This document shows positions 10,796 through 23,490 of a stretch of DNA of 64,000 nucleotides, piece after piece. Position 1 is the stretch's first letter, and each line of letters begins with the position of its first letter. The notes beneath the pieces were generated by a model, which was not told the DNA's origin, did not search any database, and saw nothing but the letters and a program-made list of their open reading frames with translations. The DNA is taken from NCBI GenBank assembly GCA_964019695.1, contig OZ026519.1, positions 27,371,213 through 27,435,212 of the forward strand. Reading direction: 5' to 3'. Source of the DNA: Loripinus fragilis. Its lineage: Eukaryota; Mollusca; Bivalvia; Lucinida; Lucinidae. The position numbers and the translations under genes are program-made.

Positions 10796-12328
10796 TGTCC
10801 ATTTATAATGTCCAGACCACTTTTTTGGCCAATATAGGTTTCAACCTGACCACTTTTTTGACCGAATCTTCATTTTGGTCCAGTTAGTTTTTCAGTTTCA
10901 ACTAGCCTTTTTATATCATGATCAAAGCTTGACTGACGCTGAATAGATTATTATTTCACCTGACCCAGGGTGTGAAAAGCGTTATAAAAACAAGATTAAG
11001 AAACTAATGTCAGTTAATGTTAAAGGATTATCCCCATCAGTCTTCTTTAAAACAGAGTAATTTTTTTATAATTAGTAAAACCAACCTCAATATGAAGGAA
11101 CAGAAAAATTACTATAATGCTATATTCCACAATGTAAGATTTCAATAAAACATAGTTTCATGTACATTTACCAATATTAATATTGTAGATGCGCAGCCTG
11201 ACTTAAGTCTTCTCTCAGTAAATAATCATAGGTCTAGATAAGAAAAAACTCCAGCATAATATTGTGAATATTTTCTTATCCATCTGCTTTAACATTAGTT
11301 TTGGTGCTCATTGAGAAGGTTCTTATGAGTATCCACAACATAATTATGTTTTGGAAGAGATTTAAACATATGTTTTGGGTGCTCAAAAGAGCCGTCTCAT
11401 TGAGACTGTTCTATGAGTACCCACAACATATGTTTTAGTTGAGAAATAGGAAACTATTCTTAATCACACTCTCTTATCTGCTGTGCCAAGGTTCATACCC
11501 TAACATGTAACACTTTCATGTATGTATGGAACTGGAATCCCCCGCCCCCACACCACAAACAAAAATCATTCTGTATCAGAATTATTAGTATAAATGTTGA
11601 TGCCAACGTAACCGTCTGATGAGATCCAACGAGGGACCGAAAAAGTTGCTCATTCGTTAATGGAGGGGGTTAAAAAAAAGCTGTTGTAAGCTACTGTGAG
11701 TGAGGCGGGCGGCGATGCTTGTAAAATAAGCTTGAATTCTAAGACAAAATGGCCTCAAAATGCATTAGAATCGCTTTTTCATACATCTTGAGTAGAACAT
11801 TTTCTTGGGGGGGGGGGGGGGGATATCCTTCCCTCCCCCACTTGTGCTTTCAACTACGACTTTCAATGGCCGTATCACTTTTCAAAAGCTGACAATGGCC
11901 CTGTTACATGAGCATATTAGCATGATGCAGTCTTTGCTGGTAGCTGGCTCTTCAAGGTGACTGTTATCTGATATACATGTTCACCTGTCCCTGTCTAGAC
12001 AGATTTGAACATGCGGACCTCTAACTCAAAGTGGGCATTTATTTTTGTTGGTTTCATTGCAACTTGTTTTCGAGCGATGCCTTGACATTTAAGCATTGGT
12101 GTAGAGGACCTTTCCAAAATAAGTGAAAAAAGGCTAGTTAAATCCATACAAAACTGTACTTAAAGAAGACAAAATGTTTTCTATTAATTGTATAACTTAA
12201 CAAATAACACATATGAGAGTTCTTATCTACAGTACAATGTACAGTTGTCTGACAGAGTACATAACAGTCATTTTATTCCCAGGTTTTATTCTGTCTAAAA
12301 GGGTTTTGACTTGATAAGACAGGCAAAC
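10796..12328. other. Non-coding repeat-rich stretch
   Basis: No gene seen. About 11,250-11,470 is inverted relative to 39,670-39,860 (shared 'ttggtgctca' hairpins with 'gtacccacaacat'). A G-run lies at about 11,808-11,823. The block at about 12,110-12,175 repeats about 9,235-9,300. Confidence 0.5.
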
Positions 12329-12675
12329 TATTTGCTTCTATGTTGCTGCATGCGTCGTTTCCTTTAATTTGATACGCAACATGACCATATTCTGAAAAAG
12401 GTGAATATTTGACCTTTTGACCTCACCCAGGGGTTGAGGGTCTGTGTAAGAACAGAATATTTGCTTCTATGGTGCTCTGCACTCTATTCCCTTCAATTTG
12501 ATATGCAACATGACTACTTTAAGAAAAAATGTGTTTTGACCCTTTGACCCCACCCCTGTGATTGATGGTGTGTCTGTGCTACCATGTTGCACACATGTGT
12601 AATTCCCTTTGATTTGATAGGCGACATGACCATATTGCGTAAAAAAATAATTTTGGCCTGGACTCCATCCCATAA
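12329..12675. repeat. Tandem array, about 120-127 bp units, three copies
   Basis: Units start near 12,329, 12,457 and 12,578. They share 'atttgatacgcaacatgacc' variants and 'ttgacctttgacc' variants. The 12,467-12,673 minus frame runs through the array and is an artefact of the repeat. Confidence 0.7.
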
Positions 12676-13842
12676 GTTCACCTCAGGTGAAAGGAATCAG
12701 ACCTTCAAACTAAGGTTTCATAATTCTATTGCTCCTCTGGCTGTGTGAAAAATTTGGTAAAAAAATATTGACAACTGGCTTAGTTATTGCCAAATTTAAA
12801 TATTTGACCTTTGACCTCCACCTTAAGGGACAAAGGGGTGGGTTGAAATTTTTCACTCTGCCATGCTTATCTAAAGGCACCGGAAAATCATGGTCTATGG
12901 TGAGAAGTTGTGAGATATAATAGCTTTGGAAATGTAAAGTTCATTACACAAAAAAAGCTATTCAGCATTATAATGGCCTATACTAGGACAAGGGCCATAA
13001 CTTAAGTTTCATGGTGTCAAATTCAATGAAACATAGGAAATTGCCTGTCCATGGTATTTATCATTTATACCACTAAGAATGCATCAAATCTGACCAATAG
13101 GTACTGAGATTGATTCTGGACAGACAAAAAAGCAGACAGACGGATGGATGGAAGCAAAGACTACGCCAAAATTATATACCTGTGATTTTGTCAGGAGATA
13201 AAAAAAAAATACTAACAACAAAATCTTCTTGGAAATTATAGAGACTAACTATAGAGTTGATTTATTATTGTTTTATTTTTATATTTTCAATCTTTTTATG
13301 ATTTTATTTAGGAGTTAAATTGATGTCTTTCATATGCTTCATTTGCCAGAACAATGCTTAATTAAGGCTGCAACCTGTTAATCAATAACAGTGCAGCATT
13401 TGCATGATGTATGTTTGATCTCTACATGGTGCCACATGTAGATACCCTGTACATCTTGTGTATAAATTGGATCATTATTAGATAATTAATATTGACAGAG
13501 TGTGAAATATGGAAAATTATCCAGGCCATCTTTGCCTCAATATGTTTTAATGATCTTATTCCTTTGAGATAAAATTGGTACAAATTGATCATATCTACAT
13601 GCTAATTAGAGCAACTCAATAGTGGATTATAAACTGTAAAATATATTTCCGTCCGTCTGTCTGTCCGTCGTGAGCTTTTCATGTTTTCGTCCCAAGGAGT
13701 CCTCCCGAACCAAAAGTCAGACTGAGCTGCAACTTAGCCTGTAAAGCATCTGTCACAAAAATGTTGTCTATTTTGCTGTCTGCTGAAATTTTTTGGAAGC
13801 CTCTCCCACAAACAGTGTAGACCTAGGTCAGACTGCTGCTCA
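12676..13842. other. Non-coding stretch with mollusc-type dispersed repeats
   Basis: No gene seen. The block at about 12,960-13,200 has 'acaagggccataact' and ends in 'cagacagacggatggatgg'. The block at about 13,650-13,680 has 'ccgtccgtctgtctgtccgt'. The 63-codon frame at 12,729 is unrecognised. Confidence 0.45.
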
Positions 13843-15535
13843 TCTAGGTCCTCAAGTTTTCCCTCTATACTTACATAAGTCGTTAAAGTTAGTAAATATA
13901 TGCAACAGACGACTTAAGTGAACAACACTTTCTGATGCAGATTTAATTACATTTATTCTTTTTTAGTGAAAAACATGTAGAAATGATATACAAGTCTTAT
14001 AAAAGAACTAGTATAAAGTATTTTACTCTATTTAGAGATATTCGTATGATTAAGTTTTCTGAAATTAGATCTAAGCATCTAAACGCAAGACAACAAAAAT
14101 TCTTGTTTGAAAAAGAGAACTGGGTTTCATGTTTACATGCTGATTAACTTTTCATGCTTTTGTTGGCATCTGCCGACTCTTTCAAAATTAGTTTTTTTTT
14201 AATATGTTCCAAGAACATAATCATGCATAGTGTTAAACAGTTACGATCCAGGTAAAGCAGGGTCTGATCTGGGCCAAAGTTTCTGTTTGCAAAGGCTATC
14301 AGCAGATGGCAAAAGTCTCCAACAGCAAGGAAAGAGTTTGAAGTGTACACAGTGATATTACACAGAGATATTTAGTGATTTATATTTCAGTCTCACCTGA
14401 GACTCAGCCAAAAATGTGTTATTTACTCAGATCTGGATGGATATCTACCAATTCTGATCAGTCTTGATTGTGTGCTTATTGGACAGATTAGACCTACTTT
14501 TTCCCCATGCATTCTAATACTCTTGTCTGAATGAGTTCCCAGGGATTACCCTGCCATTAGCCATTGTAGCCATTTGCTACTAAAAAAACAATGGCTACAA
14601 ATATAAGTCATTGGATATAAGAACAATATAGGTGGTTTAAAAATTACATAATTTTATTTGCGAAAAAGTGTATTTAATCCTCATCAGCTTTTCTATTTTC
14701 CAAAAATGCTTTTATTATTCCTTCACATTATATTATTGTGCCATATTTTACTGTTTTTGGATGCTGGATTTTTTCAATATCATCAGGGTGTCAGTTTGGA
14801 TCCAGATCAGGCCTGACATTTTGTCGGGCTTGATCTGAGTCCAAACTACTTGCAAAGGTTATCAGCAGACAACAAAAGTGGCCCCTAGCGTTCAAAGAGT
14901 TTAACACAAAACAACATGTTTATACTACTTTCTGGCTAAAATCTTGGCTAAAGTTAATTTCATTTTGCTCCAACTCAAACTGATCCAATATGCAAAATAA
15001 TTTGTAGATTTTGGACAGACAGGTCTTAGACAAATAATGTGCACCACTCTTTCCTTGCCGATAGTGACTTTTGTCATCTGCTGATAACCTTTACAAGCAG
15101 ATTTGACCCAGAGCATGATGGATATTCTGTCTTGATCTAGATCTAAACTGGTTGACACACTGATGGTATTCTTAAATTAATTTTTCGAAAAAAAGAAAAA
15201 GAATCATGATATTTGCCCTCTTCCTTACCTTGAAAAAATCAGCAGATGACAAAAAAGCATGAAAATTTAACCCAGCATACAAAGAGTTAAATATTGGAAA
15301 TAAGGTTCTGAAATGAGTACCCATGTTATTAGGCCAGTGTAAGCAAACACACAGTAGAGAGCAGCCCCGACATCATCAAATCAGTCTGATCAGAGTCTTT
15401 GCAGTCGGACTGAAGGACCCTTAATTTCCAAATAAGTGCACAGCAAAGACTCTAATATCAGATTGGGCAGATGTCCAGGCTGATCGGAGTCTTGATAGGC
15501 GCACACTTTTGTCACAATGCTTGTCCATTTACAGG
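13843..15535. repeat. Direct segmental duplication, copy B
   Basis: Second copy of 9,835-10,795, with an extra segment of about 740 bp (about 14,034-14,800) that contains its own hairpin repeats. The segments at 14,820-15,167 and 15,170-15,530 match copy A closely. Confidence 0.75.
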
Positions 15536-16788
15536 GTCTTTCTAGAGAGTCCTTGCCTATTATAATGACATCATTTAAAAATTATGCAAAGATTTCTTAA
15601 GATTTTGGACAGACATGTCTTGGCTAATGATCACAATTCTCCTGATTTCGGTGTGTCACTGTTCACTTTTTGTAATTTCAATATAATTTGCTGCTGCAAA
15701 ATGACACATATCAGATCAGATTCTGTTTTTGCTTAACTGACAATCTTTGTCGTCTGCTGATAACCTTTGCAAGCAGATTGGACCCAGATCAGGACAAACA
15801 GCATCTAATATATAGAGTGTAGACTAGCCACTTATCTGATATCATATTTTTCTAATAAATGGGAATTTCATTTTCAAACTTTAATTTCTTTATTCACCAT
15901 CTTTACTCTATGATAGCAATATTTCAGATAAGGTAAGGAATTGAAAAACATATCAAGGTCTAGGGAACAGACTACATAGAGTGGAACTGCGGAAATGAGA
16001 TTCTGAAACAAGTACCTATGTTCATTGTAATATTAACAAAAATGAGTAAACCAACACGTAGAGAAAATCTGATCAACCTTATTAAGACATCAGCTGAGTC
16101 TAATTTGATTTTAATGTCACCTAGCAGACTCTGATCAGAATGGGCTCAACTGAGTCGTTTTGGGGTGCACACTCATCCTGATGGTTTTGTAGCAGTATTG
16201 TCACAGCTAAATTGTTGACATTTTAAAAAATATTATACATGTACTTGTTATAAACTTGATTTCATATTGTTAGTAAAAATCATTTATGATTGCTAGCCTT
16301 TGAATTCCCTTATCTTCCTCAAACCACCTTTGGAGCAGGAGAATGTAGGATTGCAGCTGTTGGTGGTTCATGTACCTGCTGTCTTGTCAATTATTCAATA
16401 AAGCTGAAGGAGGCTCAGTAATGAGTTATGCAGTGATGCACATGCAGTGATGCATCTGGTGAACTTCTGGTGAGGGTGACTTGGGAAATCATAAGGTCCA
16501 ATCAAATTGACATATTAAGACAATGCAGCTTTATTGGTCACTCAGACCCAACCAATCATAATATTTTATCTCTTGAAAACCTTCATAAAAACAATAAAGT
16601 TCTTCTAAAGCAAACATTGTGCTGAGGTTCAATTATTGTGAATGTATTAGATATGTTTTGCTGTTTAATTTTCACTGTTATACTGTGTGGTAGTTTGAAA
16701 AAATGATGATACTTTTAAATTGCAAACATTTGATTGAAAAGGTTACTGTTACCTAAACTGATATTGGGTCAGACTTAATAATGTCACA
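15536..16788. other. Region upstream of the SGNH/MULE gene
   Basis: No gene seen. A dispersed hairpin core lies at about 15,740-15,800. This is where the promoter of the downstream gene would be expected, but I cannot identify a TATA box or initiator with confidence. Confidence 0.35.
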
Positions 16789-16948
16789 ATGGATTTGAGT
16801 TGCAATATGATGGAGAAGTCAGTGATCATCGGACATAGCCACCTTAAATATTTTGATGAATATATCAGAAGTGATTTCCCACAGGGGATGTTTGGTGGAA
16901 GAACTCATTCTCTTCTCAGATGTGAAAAAATCAATACTGGAATGTGGG
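16789..16948 (+). CDS. SGNH-hydrolase exon 1 of the SGNH-MULE-ULP1 gene
   Basis: Frame from ATG 16,789 (in-frame Met also at 16,807 and 16,810; stop upstream at 16,759) to a canonical donor (GTAAGT from 16,949), phase 1. It encodes an SGNH block I: V-I-I-G-H-S-H-L, with nucleophile Ser at 16,837-16,839. This corresponds to the GDS motif, with His replacing Asp. The following 'FDEYIRSDFPQ' and 'GMFGGRTHSLL' fit the segment after block I. It is assigned to the same gene as 21,775-21,881 and 27,111-29,985 because each contributes a different SGNH block in the right order on the same strand. Phase does not join directly to exon 2 (phase 1 into phase 0), so a small missing exon, perhaps 10-30 codons, is predicted between them. 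Confidence 0.7.
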
Positions 16949-17310
16949 GTAAGTAAAACTTGTCACTACTTCTAGTTTAGCCATGTCATGAGAAAACCTG
17001 CTTTTTGTATGTGAAATATTCACTGAAAATATACATTAAGACTCAGCAGGACATTAGGGTTCATTTGGTTAATTCTATATTAATTTATACAAGTGCTATA
17101 AATATGATAACCGTATTTAGCTTAACAAGGGTCCATTGTTCTAGACTCTGCATTTGGGGATTTTTTCATGATATTTTTTATCTGTCCACTTTTCCACAAT
17201 AAACTTCCTAAAAATATCCTTGTCCCTGCAGTCCTTCTGTAAGTCACTTATTCATACATTACACCCCATATATCTACTCTTTAGTCATCTGTGGGTGTAC
17301 AGCCCCTTTT

Positions 17311-17637
17311 GTGTCAGCCCAAAGACAGGTTTTCTCATGACTAAAATGGTTAATTTTCCACATGCTGTGCATTATTTTCAGTTTCACATTTTAACAGGAT
17401 TTCATGCACAATTCCTCTTGTGTCAGCCCAAAGACAGGTTTTCTCATGACTAAAATGGTTAATTTTCCACATGCTGTGCATTATTTTCAGTGTCACATTT
17501 TAACAGGATTTCATGCACAATTCCTCTTGTGTCAGCCCAAAGACAGGTTTTCTCATGACTAAAATGGTTAATTTTCCACATGCTGTGCATTATTATCAGT
17601 ATCACATTTTAACAGGATTTCATGCACAATTCCTCTA
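17311..17637. repeat. Tandem repeat, three near-identical 109-bp units
   Basis: Units begin at 17,311, 17,420 and 17,529 with 'gtgtcagcccaaagacaggt' and differ at only a few positions, so the amplification is recent. The + strand frames at 17,220-17,779 run through it and repeat the same peptide. That is an artefact of the array rather than a protein. Confidence 0.85.
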
Positions 17638-17697
17638 CTGTCTAAATCCAAAATATCAAGACTCTGCATGGCCATCTTCTGTGGTTGTACAGATAAG

Positions 17698-17892
17698 TTT
17701 GTTTGGTTTGAGGCTTTACATTGCAGTCAACAATTTTTCAGCCATTTTGGGATGGCTACCTGAGTTTAATCAGTACTAAGCAACTGTGATAAAGTGTCTT
17801 TTTCAAAGTTACAACACTGTTTCAATAGTAAGGATCAAACCCACGACCTTGCCAGTCCGACGCTCTCCAAACTGAGCTATTGGTGCTCCCCC
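17698..17892 (-). mobile_element. tRNA-derived SINE, copy 1
   Basis: On the - strand the head shows an A box-like 'tagctcagtttggagagc' and a B box-like 'ggtcgtgggtttgatcc'. The anticodon region is contracted, so this is not a tRNA gene. The body shares 'ttgcttagtactg' and a 'catcccaaaat' block with the SINE at 19,479-19,661, and a pyrimidine/AT tail follows. It lies inside the SGNH-gene intron in antisense orientation. Confidence 0.7.
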
Positions 17893-18269
17893 ATGAGGTT
17901 GTGTTGGACCTGGTCAGAAACCCCACAATATGTTTTCTCATGATGTGGCTTATTTAATACCAGATATCCATAGTTGTACAAGAAACCCCAAAGACACATT
18001 GTCTCATAGTCATGTTCTTTTTGTTGTGGATTTGAACATTGAAAAATGTAATTAGGAACTTTATTTCTCTGTGAAAAAAAATGGCTTGCTAATATCTTCA
18101 CATGTAAAAACCCAAGTCATGATAAAATTTTGATGTTGAATTTTGATTTGTAAACATGCAGATTTTCAAATTTTTTTGCCTTCTCTTGAATGAAAAACAA
18201 GGTGATATTCAAAAATGTTGTTTCCAAATATCATTGTGTAAGAGGGGAAGGGCTTTTCCTCTCTTTGCC

Positions 18270-18375
18270 TTACAGTGTGGTCAACTAATTTTCTTCGCAA
18301 ACAGTTTGGACCCAGATCAGGCCCGACAAATCATTAGGCATTTCATGGAGCCTGATCAGGGTCCAAACTAAAAAC
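18270..18375. repeat. Dispersed hairpin repeat (gtttggacccagatcagg core)
   Basis: 'gtttggacccagatcaggcc' is followed by 'gcctgatcagggtccaaact', an inverted pair that would fold into a hairpin. The same core occurs more than ten times in the window, on both strands. It is non-autonomous with no coding capacity. Confidence 0.75.
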
Positions 18376-18599
18376 AATCAGCAAACTATAAAAAAGTGTG
18401 AAAAATTAATCTTATTTTGCCTTTATTTAAATTATGTATAAACTGGTCAACGTAAATTAAGCTCCTGCTAAAACTTTTTCTCAGACTCAATAACTTACAT
18501 GTTTGTTTTAGAAAAATATGGGTTGACTATGAAAATCTTAAGAGCTCATAGTGAAAAACAATAGGTATTTGTGTAATAACACCTATTATTATATGAGGT

Positions 18600-19140
18600 T
18601 GCCAATGGGGTTTATTGATAAGTGAATTATGACCCTTAAATTTAACGATTAGCGAATAATGGCCCTAAAATTGTATGATTAGTCATTTTTTAAGGATAAT
18701 TTTACCGAATAGCGGATTCAGCATTGCTAGTGATAAGCGAATTTTGGCGAATAAATATAATAAGCAAATTTTGCACAAAAATATATCCAATAGCGGAACG
18801 ATGCATTTTTACGGTTAGCAAATTCGTTGAGGAAAAACTCCATTTTACAGTAGGCATTCCGAAATGGTAAGGGAATGAATATTGCTATCCTAAAAGAGAA
18901 GTTTTTAAATATATGTCACTGAATTGGGCCAAATTTTTATTGTATGCTGATTTTTTGGCCATAAATTTTACTGATTACCGATTTTTGGGCCTTAATTTTA
19001 CTGATTAAATTTCATTGGGCCTAAAATTTACTGATTAACGATTTTTTTGCCTATATTTTACTGATTACCAATTTTTAGGCCTAAGTTTTACTGATTACCA
19101 AATTTTTGCACTTAAATTTTACTGATTATTGATTGCAGAG
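18600..19140. repeat. Minisatellite, about 30-33 bp units
   Basis: Repeated 'ttttactgattaccgatttt' and 'gggcctaaa' variants, clearest at 18,950-19,135 (about six units). A more diverged, partly related array ('gattagcgaataatggccct') lies at 18,600-18,850. Confidence 0.75.
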
Positions 19141-19478
19141 GTACCCTATAGTAATGTTTAAATTGAATTGAGAAAGATTTTTCAATTGTTTAAGATATTT
19201 GATGAATCAAACAACTAAGCTTTGGATAATAAACATAAATACTGCCTATAACTGACACATAGTTTAACTTATTTGTTCAGCAGTTTATTTCACTCCTGGG
19301 ATTTGGTGGGCCAGGGTGGGAGTAGGGTGGTGTGGTGATGGAAAAAAATCTACTGTAACTGCTGATTTATCTTATGCAAATAAGCAGCTAGATGTGAGAT
19401 CTATAACTACCTAATGTATGAAATTGCAATTGTTGATAAGTACATGTTAATTAGGGACTTTCTGCAGAATGATTTTTT

Positions 19479-19661
19479 TTTGTTTAATTTGAGTCTTTAC
19501 ATGTATCCCAGACAACAATTTTTCAATTATTTTGGGATGGGTCTTCCTGGGTTGAACCAGTACTAAGCAAGGATAAATGAATCTTCGTTGCTCAAGACAC
19601 CGGTAAAGCTTGAACATGCATATCTTCGGTCTCGAGTCAAGCACTCTACCACTGAACTCCC
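19479..19661 (-). mobile_element. tRNA-derived SINE, copy 2
   Basis: The - strand head 'gggagttcagtggtagagtg' resembles a tRNA A-box region, followed by a B box-like 'atgttcaagc'. The body matches 17,698-17,892 ('gcttagtactggtt', 'catcccaaaa', 'aaaaattgttg'). The 79-codon minus frame here is SINE sequence. Confidence 0.65.
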
Positions 19662-20159
19662 TAGAATGAATCTGTTTAATTTTCATTATGTTTATATACC
19701 CTGAAGCTTGTTAGGAAACTTGCACATTAGAAATCTGTCGCAATAAAAATTATACATTACCATGCCTATAACAACCCTGTACATTTTCAAAGACTCTTAT
19801 CATGCAAGCTCTATCTGGTCTCTAAAACTGTTATGGAATTGTGCAGGTATGCCAACATGTTCCCCATTGTCTAATGCATTGCTTTTGTTTATCCTAAAAT
19901 GGGACTAAAATGTGCAGCATTCTTTTTTGAATTGGTTTGCACGTAAAAAAATGTTCTAAGGATCAATTGATTTGAATTCAGAAAAAGGGGCAGAATAGCA
20001 AAAATCTATTTAGAATATAGGATCGCAAATGTTCTTTTATAAATCTGTTGATAGATTTTCAAAATTTGCTAATCAAAAGATCTCTCTAAAAATCCATTAT
20101 CATGCAGACATCACATTTTAAACATTAGCAGGAGTTCACATAACATGCTTAAATTAATT

Positions 20160-20330
20160 CTATTAGGTCAGGCCTGATCTGGATCCAAACTGGTTGACAC
20201 TAAGATAGCGCTCCTGAATATTTTTTTTCTTCTTTTCTTTTTTTTAAGTTAATTTTGAAAAAAAAGGCATCAGACGAATACAAAAATATGATAAATTACC
20301 CAGCATGCAATGAGTTAACCCATATTCTGC
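20160..20330. repeat. Dispersed hairpin repeat
   Basis: Contains 'ggcctgatctggatccaaac' followed, after a T/A-rich loop, by 'cccagcatgcaatgagttaa', the conserved outer part of this family. Confidence 0.6.
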
Positions 20331-21774
20331 CAAACTGATTTGTCCCAAATGTTGTCTACTTTTAAGTCCGCTGCATATATTCAAGTGTTCTTTAGACTAG
20401 CATTTTATCATGATCGTGGAAGCAACACTATGACCCCTGATCAGAGTGATCCCAAGGGAGCAATCTTATCTGGATCTTTTGCAATATATGCTGCCTAAAA
20501 ACATAATCAGACGAGAGAGGACCAATCAAAAGTGACTGGTGGAAAAAGGGGTAAAACCACTGAGCTGAGCAGTTTAAACTTAGTGAAAACATTTGTCTTG
20601 TCTAGGTATGGCTCAAATCATCCTCAATAGTTAAATGTGCAGAACCAGAGGCTTGAAGACGGTGAATAGACACATTTGCATCTTCGTTATTAGCATGTTC
20701 AAACAAATTTTCTCATGAGGTGGCTGTTGTTCTTGAAATTTATTTTCAAAATTTGAAAGATAAAACAAGCGATTTAAGTCTCAAGCGCATTGTTAAAATG
20801 TCTAATGTTTATGTCAAATATGAACGGTACCTTGAATAAATACTTTTTTCAGCACTGACGACGAACTAAGCTATCAGTTGACTAATCGAACTAAATTTCT
20901 CGAGCATATAGTGAGACTTAAATTGATCTATGAGTCAGTCCAACAGTCTGTTCAGGTTTCATTCTGTAAATCACAGCCTCTGTATCAGTCTAATCAGTTT
21001 TTGACGTCTACTTAACAGTATCTTAAACGTTTTAGATGGTCCGTTGATATAGGCAGCAAACACTCTGATTGCACATGATAGGTGTTCAGGATGACCGAAT
21101 GCGTCATTTTTTTGGTGCTCAATAATTTAAGAAATATAATTTAAAATTATTTGCATTTCGGGTTAAAATCAGGAGGGTACAGTTTGAAGCCTCTAGTACA
21201 AATGTAATATTTTTTTATAGTTTTCATTTTTTTTTAATAACTAAAATAGGGCAGTTGACAGTTACTGGTCTGTCAAATGAAAAGCAAATCATAGAATCCA
21301 CCAACAACTGCTTCATATGGATTTCTCTGGGTAGCTTATCAGCCTATTTATTTGGTCATTCCAAACACAGCTCCGTGAACATGTCGGTCTAATCTTATAT
21401 TATCAGATGGTAGTGGTATAACAATTATAACTGATAGGTGCTAAAAGCTGTCTGTTGTCCTTTAAAGATTGTAGATTGAACCATTTTTTTAAAGAAAAAT
21501 CACAGATATACAGCGAAATAATGGAGATTTGATTATTTAATCTGCAACATACTTCAGTTTTGAAAGCTCAGCCCCGACAATGTATTTCCAATATATGTTA
21601 GTTAAATTACTAGTCCGTGTTAAACTGTATGGGTCCGAGTTTCAGAAGATGATTTGTAACAGTCTTAACCGAAATCTAGGTAGGGCCCATCTTCTGCTTT
21701 TCTTACATATATGAATATTTTCTTTGCTATTAAAGGATTTAAACTTTTGTTCTTAATTATCTTTTTTTTTCCAG

Positions 21775-21881
21775 GTAATCGTTGTACATTGCGGTATAAA
21801 CAATGTACCAGAAGATGGTGGAGAGGTTTTGTTCCAGAAGTTCTTATCTCTCTTTCACGATATTCAGAAACTCAATTCCAG
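21775..21881 (+). CDS. SGNH-hydrolase exon 2 (block III)
   Basis: A strong acceptor (T-rich tract then CCAG ending at 21,774) opens a frame beginning VIVVHCGINNVPE. H-C-G-I-N-N matches SGNH block III (G-x-N), with Gly codon 21,793 and Asn codon 21,799. It continues with an amphipathic helix-like 'LFQKFLSLFHDIQKLNS' to a GT donor at 21,882 in phase 2. Phase 2 joins exactly to the exon at 27,111 (AG + A = Arg), giving 'LNSR' followed by 'AQVVVSQILPR', a natural beta-strand. Without the splice the frame reads 'LVLIDLPLY' and then TGA, an alternative I consider less likely. Confidence 0.7.
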
Positions 21882-22804
21882 GTTGGTGTTAATTGACTTG
21901 CCATTGTATTGATTGAGAAAGTCACCTGAAACTCTGTCTTTGATGCTTCAACCAGGTCAGATCTGTGCCTTTTTGCATATATGAAAAAACACACACATGT
22001 TTTCTCATGTTGCAGCTATTTTATGGTCATTCATTGTAGCTCACCTGAGCCGAGAGCTCATGAGTGAGCTAATACCAGTCACTCCGTAGTCCGCCCGTTG
22101 TCCGTCAACATTTTCAAACATCTTCATCTCTGAAATCACTGGGCCATTTAAACACAAATTTCACAAATCTTCTTCTCCAGAACCAGAAAGACATAACTTA
22201 TACACTTTTTCTATTATTTTTAGACTGTTGTACATGTAAGTTATTTATTGATAAAACTTCATAATTATATATTAAAGAAAAAGTGCATATGCAAATAATA
22301 AAGATTATGTGTAATGTCCATCCCATTTACCAAATAATTCTGTTGAATTGTTGAAGACAATCTTATAACAGTTAAATTAAATAATATTGAACATCACTTT
22401 AAAGCAATAAAATACCTGAAGCAAATCATCTTTTATCATTTTACTTGGAAATCTGATGAACATTTACATTTGATAAAAAATATTTAGTATGTTGTACAAC
22501 CTCACAAAACTCACTTGGCTCAAGGGAGCTGCCAGATACTGGTGCTAATCGCTTAATGGCCCCTTTACTGCTGTAGAGTTTCATAGACCATTTGTTAAAT
22601 AAATACCATCTGTGAGAAGGAGAGATAGCTCTTTACCTTTAGCCAGATACAAATATAGATCCAGATAATAATGTGCTGTTCATTAGAATATCTCATTCAT
22701 TTTCAACATTACAACGGATCGAAATAAACAATTGTTCCAAAAACAGTGACAATGATAACTTTGTGGACAGAAATCACTTATTAAGTGAAAAGGAGAAGTA
22801 TTAT

Positions 22805-23490
22805 TTAACACTTTGCCTTCCAGCGGCGAATTCTGTCTTCTGCTGGTGATCTTTGCAAGATAAGGTCCTACAAATCATCAGGCCTGTTCTGGATCCAAAC
22901 TGTTTGACACTGAAAGTGCTCCTGAAAGGTTCTTTGAATTTAATTTTGGAAAAAAGTTAGTAGCCCACAAGAATAATCCTGAAAAAAATCTCAGCATGCA
23001 AAGAGTTAATTATAATTTGCAACTACTTTCAATATCTTACTACCAAACTATATGTTAACGCTTTGCCTACTACAGTAGTGCCCGCGGTGCCGTCTGCAAA
23101 TAGTTTGGACACAGATCAGCATCGACAAAACATTGGGCCTGATCTGGATCCCAATAGTTTGACACTCTGAAAATGTTCCTGAAAGATTTTTTGAAAAAGT
23201 TAATTTTGATAAAAGTCAGCAGATGACAAAAATTCATGAAAAATTTTCCTAGCATGCAACTAGCTGATAATCAAATAATCTTTTACAAAATATATGTTAA
23301 TTCTTTGCCTACTGGTGCCGTCTGCTGATAACCTTTTCAAACGACAAAATGCTGGGCCTCATCTGGAAACTGTTTGACAGTGTTTGGAATTGCTGGTATT
23401 TCTGCAAGAATTTTTCAAAGGTGTTGACTTTGAAAAATATCAGCAGATGACAAAAAAGCATAAAAAATGCCCAGCAGATAAATGTATTAA
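22805..23490. repeat. Three consecutive dispersed hairpin repeats
   Basis: Copies at about 22,805-23,005, 23,058-23,260 and 23,296-23,490 each run 'ctttgcctac...', then 'tctggatccaaactgtttga', then a T/A-rich loop, then 'cagcagatgacaaaa' and 'agcatg'. All three have the same orientation, as if the element inserted preferentially into or next to itself. Confidence 0.7.

Larger units (their letters stand above)
16949..21774 (+). other. Intron interval with repeats
   Basis: No exon confidently recognised, although a short exon is expected here because of the phase mismatch. It holds a 3x109-bp tandem array (17,311-17,637), two tRNA-headed SINEs on the - strand, hairpin repeats (about 18,270-18,375 and 20,160-20,330) and a minisatellite (18,600-19,140). 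The stretch 20,340-21,770 has no identifiable feature beyond simple AT-rich DNA. Confidence 0.5.

Noticed and set aside
17220..17779. Repeated + strand peptides as a repeat protein
   Set aside because: Entirely explained by the 109-bp tandem array; the frame shifts between units (109 is not a multiple of 3).
17829..17892. Functional tRNA gene on the - strand
   Set aside because: A and B boxes are present, but the anticodon arm is missing and the body matches another SINE copy.
17311..19140. CRISPR-like arrays
   Set aside because: The repeats are contiguous minisatellites without unique spacers, in a eukaryotic context.
21882..21920. Unspliced continuation of exon 2 ('LVLIDLPLY')
   Set aside because: It looks SGNH-like, but the frame meets TGA at once and the strand is supplied better, in exact phase, by the exon at 27,111. 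Kept only as an alternative.
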